Below, one piece after another: positions 21,051-26,484 of a stretch of 26,484 bases of DNA (position 1 is the first letter of the stretch; every line of letters begins with the position of its first letter). Both the position numbers and the translations under genes were made by a program. The notes below the pieces were generated by a model. The model had not been told where the DNA came from and searched no databases. It saw only the letters and a program-made list of their open reading frames with translations. The DNA is taken from the NCBI GenBank assembly GCA_000512085.1, contig ASPP01020546.1, positions 1 to 26,484 of the forward strand, in the 5' to 3' direction. Source of the DNA: Reticulomyxa filosa (Eukaryota; Foraminifera; Reticulomyxidae).

Positions 21051-23965
21051 CTACGTGAAAATAGTGCAAAGAAATAATATTGAAGACAAATCATGAAATA
21101 CTTGTTGCACTTTTAAAAAAATTTTATCAATCATTCTAGAACCAGTGTAAGCAATCCAATACAGCCACTTTTGGTACCAATGGCGTTTTTTGACATCTTC
21201 CAACTTAACTTCTTTGCAGTCATTTAAGTCCAACATGAATTGTTCTCGAATAGTCTCTCCACATTTTGGATCCGCAATCATTAGATTCATTTCCAAATTG
21301 CGAGCGTGACTCCAATCGTCAAAGTTAAAGGAGCCAATGCTAACAAAGATATCATCAATCAAGACCATTTTTCCATGCAATACTTTTTTGCTGTACTCAA
21401 ACAGTCGAATATGAGGATATTGTAACAATTCTTCATAAATATGCCGCGATGCCAAGCTAACCATCCAAACATCAGACTGATCACAAGTAATAATACGCAC
21501 ATCCACGTTACGTAAGCTGGCATTAATGAGTGCTTTTTTCAGCTTTCTCGGCGGTAAAAAATAGGGATTCATAACAAATACGTGTGACAAGCTGTGATCA
21601 ATAGCACTTTGCAAGGCATTTTGAATATTTCGCATTTTAGTTTCGCGATAGGATTCCAATACTTGAATATAGGTGTCGCATTGATTTTGAATTTCTTTTT
21701 GTGCCTCCTTTTCGGACTTGATTTTTGTTTTTAGAATATGTTCGTACTCATGAGTGTCATCTTCATGGACTCGGTGAATCAATTCTTCCTCAGTTTCTTC
21801 AACAAGTTTTTCTTCATTTCCATACACCGATGCTTTGGCTTGGCGGACCACTTTGGACAAGTTTGTCGGATTGGTATGTTTTTCAATGTCCTCCAACTCT
21901 TTATCAGTCTTCCATTGTATTTTCTTGTCACTGAACATCTGAGGAGTTTCATGTCGTTGCAGCCATTTTTGAAAGCGTTCAATGCTGTTATCATATCGAT
22001 GTCTTAGGACGGATGGCATAAGTGGAAAGGGATGAGAAGAAGATCTGGCATCATGTCGCTGCTTCCATTGTTGCCAAGTTGAGTATGGTGCAGACTCTGA
22101 AGAAGGCCATGTGCCATCTGTCAAGCGCTCCTTGGAATTGGAGTCCGATGGTTGAGATGTTGCCTTTGGCAGTCCATGGACTACAATTTGTTTGTTCGCA
22201 TTACTGCGATGCAAATACTGTAAAATGTGTCCAGGAAAAAAACGCCACTCGACTTTTTATTGCGATTTACGAGTACCTCTTTTTTTCTAAGATTTTCCAA
22301 TTCTATGTTATTTTCTTCGGTGATTTGTGGGTCAATATCGATGATACTGTAGTAAATCGCATCTTGTAACAATCCCACTACCGACCCTTGCAAGCGGCAG
22401 TGTGTATCTCGGAATTTGTTTATTCCTCCGTTGATTGCAGGGCTGCAATACTCACCACTAATGTTCATCCCTCCCGTGTATCCAATCTTTGAATCAATCA
22501 CTACGCATTTCTTGTGATTGCGATATGCAAACAGCATTAAGTTTTCAAAGTGCACCATCTTGCTGAACCAACGCGAAACGTGCAGCGGATTGTAAAATAA
22601 AACAATGCCGCCTGCTTTTTGAAACTCGACAAAGTGTGATGCCGTCATTTGGCTCCCGCCAAATCCGTCAATTATCAATGTCACATTTACACCCCGTTGG
22701 CAAGCTTTTGTCAACAAATCTATTGTTCGTATGCCAACCGCGTCTGGGTTCATTATGTACGTCTTTTTTTTATTTTTCAAGGAAAAAAAAAAATTACATA
22801 TACCTCAATACACACATATACATGAAAGGGAAAATACATAGAATAGCAACAACTCAAAAAAAAAAAAAAGGGAATACACATTTTGTTGTTTTTACAAAAC
22901 CAAAAAAAAAAAGTTAAAGAGACGGAATCAACTTAAACTTAACTTCAAACAAAATTTGTGATTTTGCATTTTCAATATCGTCCCAAAGGCGTCTAAAAAA
23001 TGAATCCCCGTGATGATAAAATTCAATTTTGTTTTCTAAACTTACGTTCCCCAAGGGGATCAGCGTTTTTCTATCCGTTATGTCATTTTCATTTTCGTTC
23101 CGCATTTTTCCAAATAAAAAGAATGGACAAGCAACAACAACAGAGAGAGAGAGGGACTAGTGAGTGTGAACGTGACAAGAAATTTCAGGAAATTTCTGTC
23201 TTTTGGAAAAGACTATTGTCACGCCGATTTACAGAACTTGATAAAATCTTTCCAGGGACCGGATAAAATTGGATCATTCCATTCAGATAAAAGATTGTTA
23301 AAGTCTTCATCTTCGTGAAGATGCAGTGAAGAAGACACCAAGAGACGACTATCTCGATAATTTCTCCATAGCTGTCGATAACGTCCCCACTTTTGTGAAA
23401 ATTGAATCCAAGACCAGAAACTGGTGTATGTGTTAGGATTATTATTGATTATATACTCTGTTTTAATGGTCTTGGATACTTTTGTTTCTTTTGTTTTACC
23501 AGCGTTATTCCCGTCATTGGCACGTGACGACACAGAAAAATGACTCAAAACATTTGAGGAGACACTATTCAATGATACTATTTTGTCTTTTTTATGACTT
23601 GTTGCCACATTTGATGTATCTCTCCACTTTGTTCTCAAAAGGCGATGGTGAACAGTGATACTACTTGGATCAAATCTCAGCTTCGAGAACTTCATAGTAT
23701 ATTTGGTGTTCACATTGTTGTTTCCTGAGAGGAAAACAAAGCAAATCCAAAAAAACAAAATTAAAATAATTGAGCTCTTGCTTACCCGATAATATGGCTG
23801 TGTTTTATATAATGCTCCAAAATGACGCAGAAAATTGAGCATGCTGCGGATGGAATTGACCACACCCCCATCAAAGGGCAAAGGAGAACAACTCTCCAAG
23901 AAAGCGTACACCACCAAAGGCATTCTTGATGTTGCATTATTTGAAGGAATACAAGTTTTACACAT
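21051..23965 (-). CDS. PLD-type cardiolipin-synthase-like protein with two HKD motifs
   Basis: Exons read about 23965-23240, about 23090-22944, 22762-22277 and 22217-21051. The last two introns (181 and 59 nt) are phase 0 and well supported. The first HKD motif is NHKKCVVIDSKIGYTGGMN, and the second is LHGKMVLIDDIFVSIGSFN; both have H-x-K-x4-D plus the G/S that follows. TYIMNPDAVGIRTIDLLTKA and RGVNVTLIIDGFG match the first half of bacterial-type cardiolipin synthases (phospholipase D superfamily), which transfer phosphatidyl groups to make cardiolipin. Between the two halves lies an unusually long charged linker (for example ELEDIEKHTNPTNL, KEAQKEIQNQ). The N-terminal exon (MPLVVYAFLESCSPLPFDGG) has no clear domain, and its link to the rest is less certain. 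A mitochondrial or endomembrane phosphatidyltransferase is likely; other PLD-family activities are possible. Confidence 0.75.
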
Positions 23966-24263
23966 TTTTCAAATTTAAAAAATATATAAGACTGGCAATG
24001 CAATAAAAATACCAAATGTGATAATAGGATATTGAGTGTTAAATGTAGCATTATATGTTGTTGTCACTCTGAACAATGCAAGAATAGACAAACAAATCAA
24101 AGAGACCAAAATAGTGAAGTGTCCTAAAGTCATGAAGGAAAAAAAAAGAACAACGAGAATACTAATGAAAAAGAAATTTTTTCGGAATACCCTCAACAAA
24201 AAGAGGTCCTATCTTCAACATTTTCTCCAAAAGGCAGAGCCGTACAACAGTGTCCACGAAAAT
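23966..24263. other. Spacer between PLD-type and F-box/WD40 genes
   Basis: About 300 bases between two tandem - strand genes. The + strand frame at 24036-24365 runs antisense into the WD40 gene's last exon and is a shadow. The spacer must hold the end of the WD40 transcript and the promoter of the PLD-type gene; no element is clear. Confidence 0.45.
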
Positions 24264-26422
24264 TTAAGTAAAGTTCCAAATTTTGCAAGTAGTATCTGCA
24301 CTACCGCTAATAATTTTGGTATCATCAAACTGCAAGCTAAAAATGACTTTGGAATGGCCAAATAATGTATGAAGACACTTTCTTTGTCGCATATCAAAGA
24401 TTTTGAGTTGTTTGTCACAGCCTCCACTGATAATCTATGTTTGTATAGAGACATGTGATAGTAGTATAGCAAGAGAGCAAAGAGGAGAAAACAAAACTTT
24501 GTGATCATCAAATTGGAGACACATGACAGGACCATTATGTGCTCTGGGGAAAGTGCCAGCGCAATTGGCAGTTCGAGTGTCCCACATGACAATACTGCGA
24601 TCCGCACTTCCACTGACAATGAGTGAGCAGTGTGTATCTTGTTGCAAGTGATTGCACAGAGTCTGCATTTGCAAGCAGTACACCTGTTTGGTATGTCCCA
24701 TGAAGGTGCGAACTAAACTCTGTTTGTTCAAGTCCCACATTTCAATGCTTTGGTGTCTCGTGCCGCACACGACAGTGTTACCATCATCGCTCCAATGCAT
24801 GCAATAAATGGCATTTCCAGGAGAGCTTTGTAAAGTCATGGTCAATTTGGCCGATTTGTTGGCATTGTGAGCAGCATTGGAATTTTCAGTCCAATCATTT
24901 AAAAAATCCAAACTCCAAAGACGAATGGTATTATCCCAAGAGCAGCTCAGCATTTGATGTTCGCGTAGTTTTAGTCCACTAATCCATTCGTCATGTCCCC
25001 TCAAAGTGCTAATGCAATTGCCATTTTTGATATTCCACAGTTTGATGCACTTTCATAGCTGCCGCTGCACAAGTACTTGTCATTGAAGTCGAAGCACCAC
25101 ACCGGCCCTCCTGTCCGACAAATGTCTGTTTCTTGAAGTTCAGTTGCGATTGTTTGTGATGTTGAATCATCATTTTGTTTTCGTTTACGACAATGCTGTT
25201 GTTCTGTCGCTGCACGCTGTTGGTGGGAGAAGAAAGACCCACTGCCCTTTGTATTGGCGAGGCTAGCACATCGGCACTGTCACGTTGCGATGGCTTGTGT
25301 CGAACAAGACGATTTTTTCGTGCAGCAAACGTACGAAAATCTAATCGCTTTTTGATTTTCATTTTCGAATTGGGAGTGATTTTTCCTCCGACTACAATAT
25401 TGTGTCCAGTGTGTTGTCGTGTTTCTGCTTCCTCTTTTTTTCCCCTCTCCTCCTCCCCTTTCTTCTTCTTCTTCTTCTTCTTCTTCTTCTTCTTCGTGAA
25501 ATTCCACTGCACTGGCATTTCCCTCCTCACTCTCGGTCTGATAATGGACTGAATGACTATGAGTGTGGCTGTAGCTGTTATTGCAACTGTCACTGTCATA
25601 TCCCTTGTCGTCTTTCCCATTGCTTCGCTTTTTTAGCTTTTTGTTCGCTTCGTTACCTCGTGTCGCTCTTGGCTTGTAATGGTAGCTCATGTTACTCGCG
25701 CGAACATTGCCTCCATCTATCCAAAGATGATGTTCACGATTGTTATTGTTATTGTTATTGCTATTGTTATTGTTATTGTTATTATTATTGTTGTTGTTGT
25801 TGTTGTTATTGTTGTTATTGTTATCGTCGTTCTCATTTTTCTTGTAGTTCATTGTACTGTGGTTGTTCAAATGCCACAGTATCAACGACCCGTCATCCGA
25901 CGCCGTAATCAACTTCATCGCGTCGAACTTCAACGCCGTTATGCTCCCGTTATGTGCTGCCAATGTCATCATTTGCGCGCGGCTTTGCTTCCAACCGCGC
26001 TCGACGTCAATTCGCTCGTAGAACTTTTGCTTCCATGTCTTGCGCTGACACATGTGTCCTTTTCGCATTTTCACCGGTTCTGTCGTCTCGCTTTTCGACG
26101 CTTCAAACTCTGGTAGCAAAGGAATATCCACCCATCTGATTTCAGTTTTTTCGTTTGCACGTTTGTGTTTGTTAAAAAAAAAAAATAAATAAATAAATAC
26201 ACTCAGTTTGTTAGAGCGGCGGTCACACCATTGTATGTATGTGTTATGTGTATATAACTTGTGAATAAAGGCTTGTTTCCAAATGTTGTCGTCTTCCGTG
26301 ATTATGGTTCGCCAGTGTTTGTTCACTTGTGACAACAGACACAATTCATCAAAGTCCAGAAAGTAACAACATTCCAATTGGATCTCATTTGGCAACTCGT
26401 TTAAGTAGCACCCACTATACAT
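24264..26422 (-). CDS. F-box/WD40 protein, SCF substrate receptor (frame break near 25052)
   Basis: Likely substrate-binding subunit of an SCF ubiquitin ligase. Exons 26422-26259, 26135-25331, 25216-24498 and 24434-24264; introns of 123, 114 and 63 nt join in phase. The first exon encodes the F-box (ELPNEIQLECCYFLDFDELC, then LSQVNKHWR and DDNIWKQAF). Splicing joins it to WVDIPLLPEFE. WD repeats follow: HNGSITALKFD...LILWHL, GGPVWCFDF...CIKLWNI, GHDEWISGLKL...IRLWSL, NAIYCMHWS...IEMWDL, GHTKQVYCLQM...IVMWDT, NGPVMCLQFD with IISGGCDKQLKIFD, and GHSKVIFSLQFD...CKIWNF: seven blades. A large insert between blades 1 and 2 holds poly-Asn and poly-Glu. Blade 2 is broken by one missing base at about 25051-25053. 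The 114-nt intron removes an in-frame TGA near 25280. Confidence 0.8.
25460..25495. repeat. (TTC)12 microsatellite, coding for poly-Glu
   Basis: Twelve or so TTC units on the + strand read as GAA on the coding strand of the F-box/WD40 gene, giving about 12 consecutive Glu. It sits in the insert between WD blades 1 and 2. Such repeats change length easily, here without breaking frame. Confidence 0.9.
25740..25826. repeat. TTG/TTA trinucleotide repeat, coding for poly-Asn
   Basis: An imperfect run of TTG and TTA units on the + strand (AAC and AAT on the coding strand) encodes an uninterrupted Asn tract of about 20 residues followed by a second run after one Ser. It lies in the F-box/WD40 gene insert. 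Mixed synonymous codons suggest that the tract is kept at protein level rather than being a fresh expansion. Confidence 0.9.
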
Positions 26423-26435
26423 ACTTACTGGTTCT

Positions 26436-26440
<5 letters not shown>

Positions 26441-26473
<33 letters not shown>
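26441..26473. repeat. T33 homopolymer at the window edge
   Basis: Thirty-three consecutive T on the + strand, just upstream of the F-box/WD40 start on the - strand. It is the longest homopolymer here. It may be part of an upstream intron or of the promoter region, or the 5' edge of a neighbouring element beyond the window. Confidence 0.9.
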
Positions 26474-26474
<1 letters not shown>

Positions 26475-26484
26475 GTTTTATTTT

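Noticed and set aside
24036-24365. A 109-codon + strand frame
   Set aside because: Its right part is antisense to the last WD40 exon, which ends cleanly in a WD blade.
25009-25620. A 203-codon - strand frame with a poly-Lys tract overlapping the F-box/WD40 gene, suggesting a frameshift at the T7 run 25435-25441
   Set aside because: A 114-nt intron at 25217-25330, with acceptor TTTCTTCTCCCACCAACAG and matching phase, joins the F-box frame directly to the WD frame and removes the in-frame TGA. No frameshift is needed there, and this frame is then a shadow of the GAA repeat.
25402-26116. Long + strand open frames rich in Leu, Cys, Tyr and Val
   Set aside because: They are antisense to the poly-Asn and poly-Glu coding repeats, which have no stops on either strand; no motif supports them.
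1-26484. Possible tRNA, rRNA, CRISPR array, transposon or viral insert
   Set aside because: No cloverleaf arms with a T-loop, no regularly spaced repeats, no terminal inverted repeats with a transposase and no reverse transcriptase or capsid-like motif were seen in a manual read; a covariance-model or repeat search could not be run.

Overview
The window is nuclear DNA from a unicellular eukaryote. It is AT-rich, uses the standard code (TAA, TAG and TGA all act as stops), and its genes are cut by many short GT-AG introns. I joined exons by hand, requiring matching phase and continuous protein domains. Introns fall roughly into two size groups, about 54-63 nt and about 75-150 nt, with a few longer. 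No rRNA, tRNA, mobile element, CRISPR array or virus-like gene is visible. I cannot name the organism. The compact introns, long homopolymers, poly-Asn/poly-Glu tracts and plant-like or bacterial-like family types would fit a free-living protist such as a rhizarian, but that is a weak inference.

Left part (1-7990), genes on the + strand: a multi-membrane-span RING-H2 E3 ubiquitin ligase (853-2634), a VMA21-like V-ATPase assembly protein (3016-3552), a small membrane or secreted protein of unknown function (3646-3951), and an unrecognised coiled-coil protein with a C-terminal membrane anchor (5631-7001), probably with a further N-terminal exon at 5008-5409.

Centre (7992-16110), genes on the - strand: a double-PH-domain protein (10679-7992), a membrane-anchored short-chain dehydrogenase with a long disordered tail (13381-11027), a three-finger C2H2 zinc-finger protein (15403-14034), and an unresolved coding-like stretch (about 15547-16110).

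Right part: a histidine-phosphatase (phosphoglycerate-mutase-like) gene (16680-17684) and a D-2-hydroxyglutarate dehydrogenase gene (18957-20758) on the + strand, followed on the - strand by a phospholipase-D-type cardiolipin-synthase-like gene (23965-21051) and an F-box/WD40 gene (26422-24264).

The genes do not form an operon or an obvious shared pathway. Loose themes are ubiquitin ligation (RING and F-box genes), membranes and lipids (VMA21, PH, SDR and PLD genes) and mitochondrial metabolism (D2HGDH, possibly the cardiolipin synthase). I did not find a clearly new biological system. The most unusual pattern is that three - strand genes, and perhaps a fourth, break frame by one base, each break being repaired by one extra A in an A run of the coding strand. 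That is most simply assembly or sequencing error, but it could be slippage or RNA editing.
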